Below are positions 9,330 through 19,146 of a DNA stretch of 64,000 nucleotides, piece after piece. The notes beneath the pieces are model-generated. The model searched no databases. It was not told where the DNA came from and was given only the letters and a program-made list of their open reading frames with translations. The translations under genes were made by a program, and so were the position numbers. The DNA comes from CAVRQM01 sp965246915 (GTDB taxonomy: Bacteria; Pseudomonadota; Alphaproteobacteria; Acetobacterales; Acetobacteraceae): the NCBI GenBank assembly GCA_965246915.1, contig CBDFGB010000018.1:20206-84205 (forward strand), read 5' to 3'. The first letter of the stretch is position 1. The number at the start of each line of letters is the position of its first letter.

Positions 9330-9920
9330 CTACATCGCGCGGTCCGGCACCGTCACCCCGATCATGTCGCCGTCGCGCACCAACCCGGCCAATTCCCCGG
9401 CGCTCCACCCCTCGGTCCCGGCGGGACGCAGCGGCAGGACCATCCAGCGATAATCCGCGGTGCTGTCCACGACACGCAGCCGCATGGCCTCGGGCAGAAC
9501 GGTTCCCCATTCGGCCAGCAGCCCGCGCGGGTCGCGCACCGCCCGCGCGCGATAGGCGGCCGACTTGAACCAGAATGGAGGATAGCCCAGCACCGCGCGC
9601 GGATAGCAGCTGCAGAGCGTGCAGACGACCAGATGGTGCAGATCCGCCGTATTCTCCAGCACGCCGAGCGGCGGCAGGCCGCGCATCGGGATGCCCGCCT
9701 CCTCCGCCGCCGCCGACCCGTCGCGCAGCAGCAGCGCGCGATAGGCCGCATCGGTCCAGGCCCGCGCCACCATGCCGGCCCCACGCGCCGGCGTGGCCGC
9801 ATCGGTGCTGGCGATCCGCTCAGCGATCTCGGGCTCGGTGACGTGCCCCTTCGCGGCGAGCACCGAGCGCAGCGCGCGTAGAATACGGTCCGCATCCTCC
9901 CGCCAATCCAGCTCCGTCAT
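9330..9920 (-). CDS. Nitrile hydratase alpha subunit, without a beta subunit nearby
   Basis: A 196-residue protein with the metal-binding claw VVCTLCSCYP (Cys100, Cys103, Cys105) of nitrile hydratase and thiocyanate hydrolase. Thr in CTLCSC is the usual cobalt-type form. The downstream segments GYPPFWFKSAAYRARAVRDP and RPAGTEGWSAGELAGLV follow the nitrile hydratase alpha pattern throughout. Nitrile hydratases convert nitriles to amides as alpha-beta heterodimers; no beta subunit, activator or amidase is visible in the window. The ATG at 9920 overlaps the preceding stop as ATGA, which argues for translational coupling and against the GTG six codons upstream. It could act with a partner encoded elsewhere or have a different reaction. 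Confidence 0.88.
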   Translation of the reverse strand: MTELDWREDADRILRALRSVLAAKGHVTEPEIAERIASTDAATPARGAGMVARAWTDAAYRALLLRDGSAAAEEAGIPMRGLPPLGVLENTADLHHLVVCTLCSCYPRAVLGYPPFWFKSAAYRARAVRDPRGLLAEWGTVLPEAMRLRVVDSTADYRWMVLPLRPAGTEGWSAGELAGLVRDGDMIGVTVPDRAM

Positions 9921-11008
9921 GGCGAGAGCCTCACGCACATGGGCGAGCCGATGTTCACCCGCGAAACCGGGTCGGACAGCAGCCCGGTCTCGGCGTCCCG
10001 GCGATGCACGGTCACCTCGTGCGCATCCTGGCCGGCGACCAGCACAAACCGCCCGGTCGGATCGAGGGTAAAGTTGCGCGGCGTGCGGCCTACCGCGCGA
10101 TGGCCGATGAGCTTCAAGGTGCCCTCCCTGTCGACGGCGACGACCGCGATGCTGTCATGACCGCGGTTGGAGGCGTACACGAAACGCCCGTCGGGCGCGG
10201 CATGAATGTCGGCGGCGTGGTTCACCCCGGAAAACCCGTCCGGGAGCGTCGTCTCGGTCGCCAGCAATCGCGGGTCGCCGCCGCCATCCCACGCGAACGA
10301 GGTCACGGTATTGTCCAACTCGCCGCTGACCACCGCGAGACCCGGCCGCACCCAGTCCAAATGGCGCGGCCCAGTTCCCGGCGGCATCACGGCCTCCCCC
10401 GCCTGCATCAGGTTGCCTGTGGCGGAATCAAACCGATACGCGATCAGCCGGTCGAGGCCGAGGTCGGCAACCAGCATGGCGCGCCCGTCCGGCGTCGCGA
10501 GGACGCAGTGCGGGTGCGGCCCCTCCTGCCGATCCGGATTGGGGCCCGGGTTGGCCCCCCGTCCAGAATGCGACACGCCATGCACGAACGGACCCACACC
10601 GCCATCCTCGGCGACCGAATGCACGCTGATCGCCAAAGGCTGCCGCACGCCGTCCGGGCCGAGCCGGTAGTTGACCACCAGGATCCAGCGACCCGACGGG
10701 TCCTGGATCGCCTGCGCCGCGATGCTCCCGCCCGTGGCCTGCTTGTTGATATAAGTCAAGACCCCGTCGGCGCGGATGCGATACGCGGTGACCACGCCCT
10801 CGTGCCACTCGTAGACTTCGCTGGTCGCATACAGCGTGCGGCCGTCGGCGGCGACGACCAGAAAACTCGGGTTGTCGACGCCGGTCGTCTCCGACAATGC
10901 GGTCAGCGCGCCGGTGTCCGGATCGAACGACAGCACGGCGATCCCTTGCCCGCGCGACTTCCCCTCATAGGGCGCCGCGCGGTTCAGACAGCCGACGAAG
11001 GCCAGCAC
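9917..11008 (-). CDS. Lactonase family beta-propeller protein
   Basis: A 363-residue seven-bladed propeller of the YbhE/6-phosphogluconolactonase (lactonase_7) family. Repeated blade signatures include NPSFLVVAADGRTLYATSE, GRGANPGPNPDRQEGPHPHC and GRFVYASNRGHDSIAVVAVD. Close family members hydrolyse sugar lactones; the substrate here is unknown. It starts with GTG one base after the stop of metY and ends in an ATGA overlap with the nitrile hydratase gene, so all three are tightly coupled. No signal peptide is obvious from this start, though the N-terminus is hydrophobic (LAFVGCLN). Confidence 0.88.
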   Translation of the reverse strand: MLAFVGCLNRAAPYEGKSRGQGIAVLSFDPDTGALTALSETTGVDNPSFLVVAADGRTLYATSEVYEWHEGVVTAYRIRADGVLTYINKQATGGSIAAQAIQDPSGRWILVVNYRLGPDGVRQPLAISVHSVAEDGGVGPFVHGVSHSGRGANPGPNPDRQEGPHPHCVLATPDGRAMLVADLGLDRLIAYRFDSATGNLMQAGEAVMPPGTGPRHLDWVRPGLAVVSGELDNTVTSFAWDGGGDPRLLATETTLPDGFSGVNHAADIHAAPDGRFVYASNRGHDSIAVVAVDREGTLKLIGHRAVGRTPRNFTLDPTGRFVLVAGQDAHEVTVHRRDAETGLLSDPVSRVNIGSPMCVRLSP

Positions 11009-11009
11009 C

Positions 11010-12338
11010 CTATGCTCCGGCCAAGGCCTGCGTCAGGTCGGCCAGAATGTCGTCGATATGCTCGAGTCCGACCGACAGCCGGACGTATCCGGGGGTCACG
11101 CCGGTCGAGAACTGCTCCTCTACCGTCAGCTGGGAGTGCGTGGTGCTTGCCGGATGGATCGCGAGGCTGCGCGCATCGCCGATATTGGCGACGTGGTAGA
11201 ACAGCTGCAGTCCATCGATGAACCGCCGTCCGGCGTCCGCGCCGTCGGCCAGCTCGAACCCGACCAGACCGCCATAGCCGCCGCGCAGCAGCGCGTCCGC
11301 CCGCCGCCGCGCCTCGCCGCTCTGCAGGCCGGGATAGATCACGCGGGTCACCTTGGCATGGCCGGCCAGAAAATCCGCGACCCGGGCGGCGTTCTCGACA
11401 TGCCGCTGCAGCCGGACCGGAAGGGACTCGAGGCCCTGGATGGTCTGGAAGGCGCTCAGCGGCGACACGGCGGCGCCGATGTCGCGCTGCAGGCTGACGC
11501 GCGCGCGCAGGATGAAGGCAATCGGCCCGAGCGGCTTGGCCGCCTCGATCCAGTTGGCACCGTGGTAGGCCGGGTCCGGCTCCGACAGCAGCGGGAAGCG
11601 CGTCTTGTGCTCCTCCCACGGAAAGTTGCCGCCATCGACGATGACACCACCGATCGTCGTGCCATGGCCGCCGATGAATTTCGTCGTCGAATGGACGACC
11701 ACCGCCGCCCCGTGATCGAGCGGCCGGGCCAGGATCGGGGCCGCCGTGTTGTCCATGATCAGCGGAATGCCCAGCCTGCGGCCGATCGCCGCGACGTCGG
11801 CCACCGGAAACACTTCCAGCTTCGGATTGGGCAACGTCTCGGCGTAATAGGCCCGGGTCCGCTGGTCGCTCGCGCGCGCGAAGCCGTCCGGATCGGCCGG
11901 ATCGACGAACCGCACCTCGATGCCCAGCCGCTTGAACGTGTTGGCAAACAGCGCCCAGGTGCCGCCGTAAAGATCAGTGGAGCTGACGATGTTGTCGCCC
12001 GCTTGCGCCACGGTCAGCACCGCGAAGGTCGACGCCGCCTGTCCGGAGGCGACGGCCAAGGCGGCCACACCGCCCTCGAGCCGGGCGATCCGCTGCTCCA
12101 GTGCGTCGGTCGTCGGGTTCATCAGCCGCGTGTAGACGTTGCCGAGTTCCTGCAACGCGAACAGGCGCGAAGCATGCGCCGTGTCCTGGAACTGGAACGA
12201 GGTGGTCTGGTAGATCGGCACCGCGACCGCGCCCGTGGTTGGATCGGCGCGATAGCTGCCGCCGTGCAGCACGATCGTTTCCGGATGCTGCGTGCGGTCG
12301 GCGAGCCGGATCACGGGCGGGACATTTGTATCGGGCAT
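11010..12338 (-). CDS. metY: O-acetylhomoserine sulfhydrylase
   Basis: A 442-residue Cys/Met-metabolism PLP enzyme that makes homocysteine from O-acetylhomoserine and sulfide, bypassing cystathionine. The PLP Lys is in HSTTKFIGGHG (Lys220). The long form with the insertion around ANTFKRLGIEVRFVDPADP and the ending typical of MetY distinguish it from MetB and MetZ. The gene lies 17 bases after the oxygenase gene and 1 base before the lactonase gene. I looked for a SAM-II riboswitch in front of the operon and did not find one. Confidence 0.95.
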   Translation of the reverse strand: MPDTNVPPVIRLADRTQHPETIVLHGGSYRADPTTGAVAVPIYQTTSFQFQDTAHASRLFALQELGNVYTRLMNPTTDALEQRIARLEGGVAALAVASGQAASTFAVLTVAQAGDNIVSSTDLYGGTWALFANTFKRLGIEVRFVDPADPDGFARASDQRTRAYYAETLPNPKLEVFPVADVAAIGRRLGIPLIMDNTAAPILARPLDHGAAVVVHSTTKFIGGHGTTIGGVIVDGGNFPWEEHKTRFPLLSEPDPAYHGANWIEAAKPLGPIAFILRARVSLQRDIGAAVSPLSAFQTIQGLESLPVRLQRHVENAARVADFLAGHAKVTRVIYPGLQSGEARRRADALLRGGYGGLVGFELADGADAGRRFIDGLQLFYHVANIGDARSLAIHPASTTHSQLTVEEQFSTGVTPGYVRLSVGLEHIDDILADLTQALAGA

Positions 12339-12355
12339 GCGAATGGGCTCCTGTG

Positions 12356-13411
12356 TCAGGGAACGCCGTTGTCAGGGAACGCGTCTGGCGAGACGGGGGC
12401 GAGCAAATCGGCATGGTGGCGGGCCGCCACGTCGGGATGCGACCGCAGCCGCCCCTTCAACGTGTTCTGCCCGACCTGATGGAACAGCGGATTTTTCGGG
12501 TCCCGCTCGAACCCGGCCGCCTGCGCCGCAAGGTCGGGCGGCAGCGTCAGGGCCGGTACGGTGGCGTCGAGCCGCGCGCCCAGGAAGAACGCGAGCGAGA
12601 TGCGGTCACGCCCCGCCGGCGGGCTCACCACGCGATGCACGGTGGCGCGCAGGAACCCGTCGGAGGCAAGTTCCAGCAACTCGCCGATATTGACGACGAA
12701 ATGGCCCGGCCGGGGGCTCGCATCGATCCACCCGGACGCGCCCTCGACCTGCAAGCCGCCCTGCCCGTCTTGGCAGATCAGCGACAGCAGGCCGCTGTCC
12801 TTGTGCGCGCCGACCCCCTGATCCCCCTCGCCCGCCTCCCGCCCCGGATAGCGGATGATTTTCACGAGCTGATGCGGGCTGCCGTCATAGATCGGCGCGA
12901 AGGCGTTCTCATCCTGTCCGAGCGCGAGTGCGAACGCCCGCAGCAGCCGGACCAGGACCCGGGTCACCGCCTCCTGCCATGCCAGCACCGTCTCGCGAAA
13001 CTCCGGCAGCGCCGCCGGCCACTGGTTCGGGCCTTGCAGCCGGGTCCAAGCCGGCACGCCCGGCCGCCGCGGCACCGCGTCCCGCTCCGCGCCGATATCG
13101 ATCTGCTCGCGCCAGTCCGGTTTGCCGCGCGTGATCTCGCCGCCGGCCCGCGTATAGCCCCTGAAATGTGGCGAACGAACCATCTCGACCGCCAGCTTGT
13201 CGTCGAGCGGCAGGTCGAAGAATTGCCTTCCCAGCGCGACGGTCCGCTGGTTCAGGGCTTCGGGCACGCCATGGCCGGTGACATAGAAGAAGCCAACCTC
13301 CCGCGCCGCGCGTCGAAGCCGATCCAGGAATTTTTCGCGTTCCACCGGCCCCGCGTCGAAGGCTGCAAGATCGAGGATCGGCAGGCCCGTCACCGCGACG
13401 TTCGTGTCCAT
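12356..13411 (-). CDS. 2-oxoglutarate/Fe(II) oxygenase, isopenicillin-N-synthase family
   Basis: A 351-residue non-heme iron oxygenase. Its iron ligands fit the family facial triad: His203 and Asp205 in VGAHKDSGLLSL and His259 in ATVHRVV. The 2OG-binding Arg-x-Ser is RIS at 270-272. The DIOX_N region is seen in REVGFFYVTGHGVP. The start at 13411 is set by a strong GGGGAGGAG; the open frame upstream has no family character. It is the first gene of the operon that continues with metY. Members act on many small molecules, so the substrate is not known. Confidence 0.88.
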   Translation of the reverse strand: MDTNVAVTGLPILDLAAFDAGPVEREKFLDRLRRAAREVGFFYVTGHGVPEALNQRTVALGRQFFDLPLDDKLAVEMVRSPHFRGYTRAGGEITRGKPDWREQIDIGAERDAVPRRPGVPAWTRLQGPNQWPAALPEFRETVLAWQEAVTRVLVRLLRAFALALGQDENAFAPIYDGSPHQLVKIIRYPGREAGEGDQGVGAHKDSGLLSLICQDGQGGLQVEGASGWIDASPRPGHFVVNIGELLELASDGFLRATVHRVVSPPAGRDRISLAFFLGARLDATVPALTLPPDLAAQAAGFERDPKNPLFHQVGQNTLKGRLRSHPDVAARHHADLLAPVSPDAFPDNGVP

Positions 13412-13440
13412 GGGCTCCTCCCCGCGTAGCGCTTGCACTC

Positions 13441-13453
13441 GAATGAAGCATTC
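13441..13453. promoter_or_regulatory. Palindrome upstream of the oxygenase-metY operon
   Basis: GAATG-AAG-CATTC is a perfect 5-bp inverted repeat about 30 bases upstream of the oxygenase start codon. It sits where an operator would be expected. No regulator is known for it; assignment is inference only. Confidence 0.25.
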
Positions 13454-13499
13454 ACGCTTAGGAATGTCTACTCTGCCGATTTCACGACAGCTAGACGTT

Positions 13500-13778
13500 T
13501 TATCCGTCGCTCGAGCCGGGCGGCGTATCCCAGACGTTCTGGTAAACCGCCGCCAGCGGCAGCTCGATCCCAACTTCCGGCAATGGGATCGCGCCCTCAA
13601 TGACGACTCGCCCCACCCAGTCGTCGCCCGCGCGTGAGAGGACGGTGGCCGCCGTGCGGTCCTGCTCCAGCATGACGTAATGCTGGATCGGGCGGGTCCG
13701 CCGACGCAACGCCTGGCTGGCCTCCCAGTCGAGAAACCGGGCCAAGCTCCATCGCAGCGGTCGTTGGGCGAAGTACAT
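13500..13778 (-). pseudogene. Uma2 family nuclease with internal deletion
   Basis: The N-terminal segment MYFAQRPLRWSLARFLDWEA matches the first helix region of Uma2 (DUF820) proteins. The second part, IQHYVMLEQDRTAATVLSR followed by a beta-rich ending that closes with AAVYQNVW, matches their last third. The middle, about 80-100 residues holding the PD-(D/E)xK catalytic core, is missing, while the reading frame is kept. A normal family member has about 190 residues; here about 92 remain. Alternative starts exist at 13793. The product is probably inactive as a nuclease. Confidence 0.6.
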
Positions 13779-13878
13779 AATCGATAGTATCATTCGCTCC
13801 CTGGGCTCGTCGATGTTGCCGCCCCGCCGCGGGCGCATTAGGCACGGTCGAGCCATTCCCGAAGGAACTCCGCCCGCC

Positions 13879-15108
<1,230 letters not shown>

Positions 15109-15208
15109 CGAAGGCGTCAAACAAATGTCGGCTGGTAGAATGACGTCTCGACGGATGTTCAGGTAGTCTCGGTCACGCTGACGCAGATGACGGCACGAGC
15201 GTGTTTGC

Positions 15209-16728
15209 TTAAATTGCGCGGGCGGCACTGCCCTGCCGAAGAATTTCCCGGAGCTCGGCCACGGGCTCAGGCCCAATTCCGTAGCCCCTGTCGCGCTGGG
15301 ATGGGGCAGGACTGTTCGCAGCAGTGAGCCGATGTCGCGGTAGCCGCGCACGCGGATGTCGCGCAGGGCCGCCAGCAGCATCATCTCGACCGACTTGAAG
15401 CACGAGACCATTGCCTGTCGGGGATAGGCGGCGAGAGCAAATGAAAACAGGATTCCAAGCGCCTGTTCCTCCGCCGCCTGGGTGTCCACGTCCTTAGATA
15501 TGCCGGATAATACCTTCTCGGTGGCGGTCACGGCGGCGAGCAAGGCGTCTTCCATCCCGGCTGCAACGGCAGATTTCATGCAAAGGTCGATATAGAAGAC
15601 GGGACTGTGGGCCAGCGGCGCGGTCTTTTGCCGGTCGGAGATATGCACCATCGTCATTGCATGGGCGGCCATATCGCCTAGCGTCGCGATACAGCCCCGA
15701 ACTACGGCCTCATTCGGATGCTTCGCGGCGTCCTCGCAGATGGCCTTGATGTTTTCGTAGATGGGGCCGAGCACGTCGTCGATGTCGCTCACCCCAATAG
15801 GCATTCCACCGCTCCAATCGGGCAACAGCAGCATGCTGTCGCGCCGCGCCTCGGCGTAAGTCTTGCCGATTTCGGCCATGGTGCGGACGATGGCGTTGAC
15901 CGCATGGGTGTCACGCCGTGCGATTGCCCTGCGGGCGAATTCCTCAAGCTGCGTGGTCCAGACGTTCAGCGCGTTCGCCAGCTTCGACTTGGAATAACAG
16001 GCGTACCGGAAGGCTTCGATGTTGATGTCATCTCCCAGTGCAACACGTTGGATGCGGACAAGCCGCTCAACTCCGCTCCTGGTTTGTCGGACGTATCGGC
16101 TGCATTCATTGCTTACCAGACTGAGCGCTGTCGCCGGGTCGAGCAAATCCAGCGCACGGCTGTAGAATGCGCGCAGCGCGTCCAATGACGCGCCCAGCAG
16201 GACGAACTGCCCGGCAAGCGCGTATCGGGGGCTGAGCGAAAATGTCCAGCCTGCGCCGAGCAGCAACGAGGCCAGCGCCGCACATGACAGCAGCGCAAAA
16301 GCGCCGAGCGTTGTCGCGTCGCGCGCGTACAGCTTGAGGATGGCGGAAGAGAAAACGTCGGCAGCCTTCTGGGCGGGCACGATGGAAAGAGACAGAACCA
16401 GCGCGAGCGCGGTGCCGATGATACCCGCGCTCGCCAGATGCACCTCGCTCGCCTTGAGCGCGGCGCTCGTCGCCACAGCTTCCGGCAGGGTGAGCGCGAA
16501 CAGCGCCGCAAGCAGCAGCCCTACGGCCGTTGCTATCCACCTAGTTGCGAAGGTCACGGCAGTGCGCACCGTCACATGCGCCTGATTGCGCACCTCGAGG
16601 AGCGCCAGACGCGTGCGGAGAATGTTGCGTTTCCTCGCGACGCGAAGTTTACGCCGAAACAGGCGATATCGCGCCTTCGCCGCGTGCTTGGTTCTTTGGG
16701 CGAGAAGGGACAGGCGTAGAAGCCGCAT
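15209..16728 (-). pseudogene. Predicted membrane protein (DUF2254-like), probably frameshifted near its 3' end
   Basis: The N-terminal 180 residues have a basic cytoplasmic start (LLRLSLLAQRTKHAAKARYR) and about four hydrophobic segments, including AVGLLLAALFALTLPEAVA and IIGTALALVLSLSIVP. The rest is a soluble helical domain. The topology recalls DUF2254 proteins, but I am not certain of the family. In the main frame there is no stop: it runs on antisense through argG to 13597. Shifting frame near 15300, in a C-rich tract, gives the natural-looking end RGYGIGPEPVAELREILRQG and a TAA at 15209-15211. It starts 13 bases after the PemK stop, so it may belong to the toxin-antitoxin transcript. 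Confidence 0.55.
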
Positions 16729-16741
16729 GAGAATGCTCACG

Positions 16742-17176
16742 TCAGTCCCTAGGCGTGGCTTTCCCCTGTCCCTCGGTCCAGACTTCGGCGAGCTTCGCCA
16801 TGAGTGCATTGAACAGACGAGGCGGGAGAAACCCGTAGGCGTAGGTGTCGCGCGATCGGGGAACTGAGCGCAGGTCGAAGCCCGGCCACGTGAATTCGTT
16901 CACCTCGTCGACCACAACCCATGAGCGGTCGGCATCGAGGCCGAGGTGACGTTTCACCGCAGTGGGCAACTCTATCGCAGTCGCCGGATGGTCGGGTGGG
17001 CAGTGCGTCACGGGCGCCACCCGGACCATCGTGGAGCCGTCGGCTGCTTTCTGCGCCGCGAGGACGACGACGCAGGGGCGGTTCTTGACGCCCTCTTCCC
17101 GACCAGCCCTGTGTTCGTGATGCCATAGATACGCGTAGGAAACAACCATGCCAGGCTGCGGTTCGGGAAACGCCAT
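16742..17176 (-). CDS. PemK/MazF-like toxin of a type II toxin-antitoxin pair
   Basis: A 144-residue PemK-fold protein. GMVVSYAYLWHHEHRAGREE, KNRPCVVVL and VRVAPVTHCPP are the SH3-like barrel strands found in the longer PemK relatives, and SWVVVDEVNEFTWPGFDL follows the family pattern. MazF-type toxins are mRNA interferases; activity here is inferred. The gene starts 11 bases downstream of the Phd-type antitoxin gene, which is the usual antitoxin-first order. A membrane protein gene follows on the same transcript. Confidence 0.78.
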   Translation of the reverse strand: MAFPEPQPGMVVSYAYLWHHEHRAGREEGVKNRPCVVVLAAQKAADGSTMVRVAPVTHCPPDHPATAIELPTAVKRHLGLDADRSWVVVDEVNEFTWPGFDLRSVPRSRDTYAYGFLPPRLFNALMAKLAEVWTEGQGKATPRD

Positions 17177-17187
17177 ATTTGGACAGG

Positions 17188-17457
17188 CTATTCCTTGTCC
17201 AACAGTGCGTTGAGGTGGTCGTGCTCGGGGGCCATGCGGCCGGCCGCCATCTGCTCGATTTCTTCCTTCGTCATATCGACGACGGCCCGGCTGCGCCGCG
17301 CATAAGCCCGAAGGCGTTGCAGCTCCTCGAACTCGACGGCCGACACGAAATAACCCGTAGCCCGGCCATGGCTGGTCACCGCCACTGGCTCGCGCTGGGC
17401 GATTTCCCGGTATTGCCCGAAGTTGCGGGTGAACTCGGTCGCTGGAACCTCACGCAT
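17188..17457 (-). CDS. Phd/YefM-type antitoxin
   Basis: An 89-residue prevent-host-death family protein. The N-terminal half (VPATEFTRNFGQYREIAQREPVAVTSHGRATGYFVSAVEF) is the DNA-binding Phd fold. The acidic C-terminus, KEEIEQMAAGRMAPEHDHL, would wrap the toxin. Directly upstream, the segment 17470-17505 is AT-rich for this genome and has repeated ACGCA/TGCGAAA words that could be the autoregulatory operator. Confidence 0.82.
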   Translation of the reverse strand: MREVPATEFTRNFGQYREIAQREPVAVTSHGRATGYFVSAVEFEELQRLRAYARRSRAVVDMTKEEIEQMAAGRMAPEHDHLNALLDKE

Positions 17458-17520
17458 AGCGCCTCGCTTTCTATACGCAATTTACGCATTTTGTGCGAAA
17501 TTATCAAGGTGATCGGGCGA
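17458..17520 (-). promoter_or_regulatory. AT-rich promoter/operator region of the Phd-PemK pair
   Basis: This stretch is much richer in A+T than its surroundings and contains repeated TGCGTA and TGCGAAA-type words just upstream of the antitoxin start. Type II antitoxins of this family usually bind such repeats to repress their own operon. Exact -35 and -10 boxes were not assigned. Confidence 0.35.
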
Positions 17521-17649
17521 CAGCGATGGGCAAGGCCGCCGAACCAGCGGCATAGCTCGCTACATGTCGGACGTCGGCACGTGCCGCGCATTCTCCAATC
17601 GGGCGATCACCGATTGCATGTATCGAGCTCCCCGGCGAGGAGCGGTGCC

Positions 17650-18546
17650 TCAAACCTTCCTCGTCGAAGCCCCATAAATCTCCTCGATCGCCTCGCCCAG
17701 CGCCGCATCGAACTCCGCCTCGCTCATGGAATGCCGCAAATCGCCGATCAACGCGCGCGAGAAACTCGCGATCATGCCGTGGTTCTCAGCCAGCCGACGG
17801 CACGCGTCGGCCCGCGTGTACCCGCCAGACAGCGCCACCACCCGCATCACCCGCGGATGCGCGATCAGCCCCGCATACAGATCCGGCACGTCCGGAATCG
17901 TGAGCTTCAGCATCACCTGCCGCCCCTCCGGCAGCGCGTCGGCATGGCGGCTCAACTCCGCAAGCAGGATCGCCTCCGCCCCCGCCTTGTCCGGGCTCTT
18001 GATGGAGACTTCCGGCTCGATGATCGGCATCAGCCCGTGCGCCGCGATCCGCGCGGCCACGTCGAATTGCTGCGCCACGATCGCCGCGATCCCCGCCTGC
18101 GAGGGCAGATTGATCACCGAACGCATCTTGGTGCCGAAAATCCCGAGCCCGACCGCACGCGCCAGCAATTCATCGAGGCCAGAAATCGGCTTCATCAACT
18201 GGACCCCGTCCGCCTCGGCCTCCAGCCCCTTGTCGACCTTCAGGAACGGCACGATGCCCCGGTCCTGCCAAAGATACGAAGGCACCGCCTTGCCCTTCGC
18301 CTGTCCGTCCATCGTGCGCTCGAACAGGATCGCGGCGATGACCTTGTCGCCGCTGAACGCCGGCGCGGTGATGATGCGCACCCGCATCTCATGCACCAGC
18401 CGGAACATCTCCGCCTCGCCGCTGTAGGCGCTCTCGGGAATGCCGTACAGACGCAGCGCCCCCGGCGTGGAGCCGCCGCTCTGGTCGAGGGCGGCGATGA
18501 AACCGCCCTTGCCGGCCATCTGCGCCGTCATCGTCTCGTCGGCCAT
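17650..18546 (-). CDS. Fructose-bisphosphate aldolase, class I
   Basis: A 298-residue bacterial class I aldolase of the short type (Fda-like), which cleaves fructose 1,6-bisphosphate through a Schiff-base Lys. GGFIAALDQSGGSTPGAL, LFERTMDG and IIEPEVSIKSPDK are characteristic segments. The ATG at 18546 has GAGG about 7 bases upstream; an in-frame ATG three codons earlier at 18555 lacks one. The gene stands alone, and a TerB-like gene lies upstream on the same strand. Confidence 0.93.
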   Translation of the reverse strand: MADETMTAQMAGKGGFIAALDQSGGSTPGALRLYGIPESAYSGEAEMFRLVHEMRVRIITAPAFSGDKVIAAILFERTMDGQAKGKAVPSYLWQDRGIVPFLKVDKGLEAEADGVQLMKPISGLDELLARAVGLGIFGTKMRSVINLPSQAGIAAIVAQQFDVAARIAAHGLMPIIEPEVSIKSPDKAGAEAILLAELSRHADALPEGRQVMLKLTIPDVPDLYAGLIAHPRVMRVVALSGGYTRADACRRLAENHGMIASFSRALIGDLRHSMSEAEFDAALGEAIEEIYGASTRKV

Positions 18547-18621
18547 TTTCCTCATCCTCGCTCGGACCAGCGCCGACGACCTAATGACATGGCCCGCAAG
18601 AGGCGTGCAATCGCGCGGCAG

Positions 18622-19017
18622 TTACGCGGCCGGACCCCGCCAGGCCGGCGCGGGGCGGACCGTGCGCCGGATCAGCCGCAGGATCCGGTCCTCGGACGGG
18701 CGCACCACGCCGTCCGCGCGGGCGACATGCTCGGCGCAGGCGACAACCAGCCGTGCCTTCGGATGGCCGGCGATGCGGCGCAGCGTGGCCACCGCCTCGT
18801 CGAGTCCGTCCTGGCCCTCGATCTGCCGCAGCCGCAGGTCGAAGCTCGCGGCCGCCTCGCGCGCGCAGGTGCCTCCCAACAGCCCTGCGTCCGCGAGCCA
18901 GGCGACCAGTCGCTCCCGCTCGGACGCCTCGACCCAGCGGTCCGACCGCGCGACGCAGGCCGCCGCCGTGACGGCCGCGACCATCAGCAAATGCGCGTCG
19001 GCTGGATCGGAACTCAT
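18622..19017 (-). CDS. TerB-like (tellurite resistance) family protein
   Basis: A 131-residue all-helical protein. The segments AHLLMVAAVTAAACVARSDR and ARLVVACAEHVARADGVVRP, each with a hydrophobic helix followed by an acidic turn (D.....E), resemble the TerB/DjlA_N fold. These proteins often occur in stress or metal-response settings, but no ter operon is nearby. The longer open frame upstream of the ATG at 19017 runs antisense to the DUF1479 gene and is discarded. Function unknown. Confidence 0.7.
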   Translation of the reverse strand: MSSDPADAHLLMVAAVTAAACVARSDRWVEASERERLVAWLADAGLLGGTCAREAAASFDLRLRQIEGQDGLDEAVATLRRIAGHPKARLVVACAEHVARADGVVRPSEDRILRLIRRTVRPAPAWRGPAA

Positions 19018-19146
19018 CTCGCGTTGTTTGGCGCGCGGCGTCTTGCGTCGATCCCGCCGGGCGATGACAACGTCGCAACCCGAGGCGCTTGACGGCGTGC
19101 GCGCGCATGCCAAGAAGCAGACGACGCCACAACCCGGGAGGCCGCC

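Noticed and set aside
13412..13499. SAM-II riboswitch before the oxygenase-metY operon
   Set aside because: The expected GCTAAAAGG-like 3' pseudoknot strand is missing; only a short palindrome is present.
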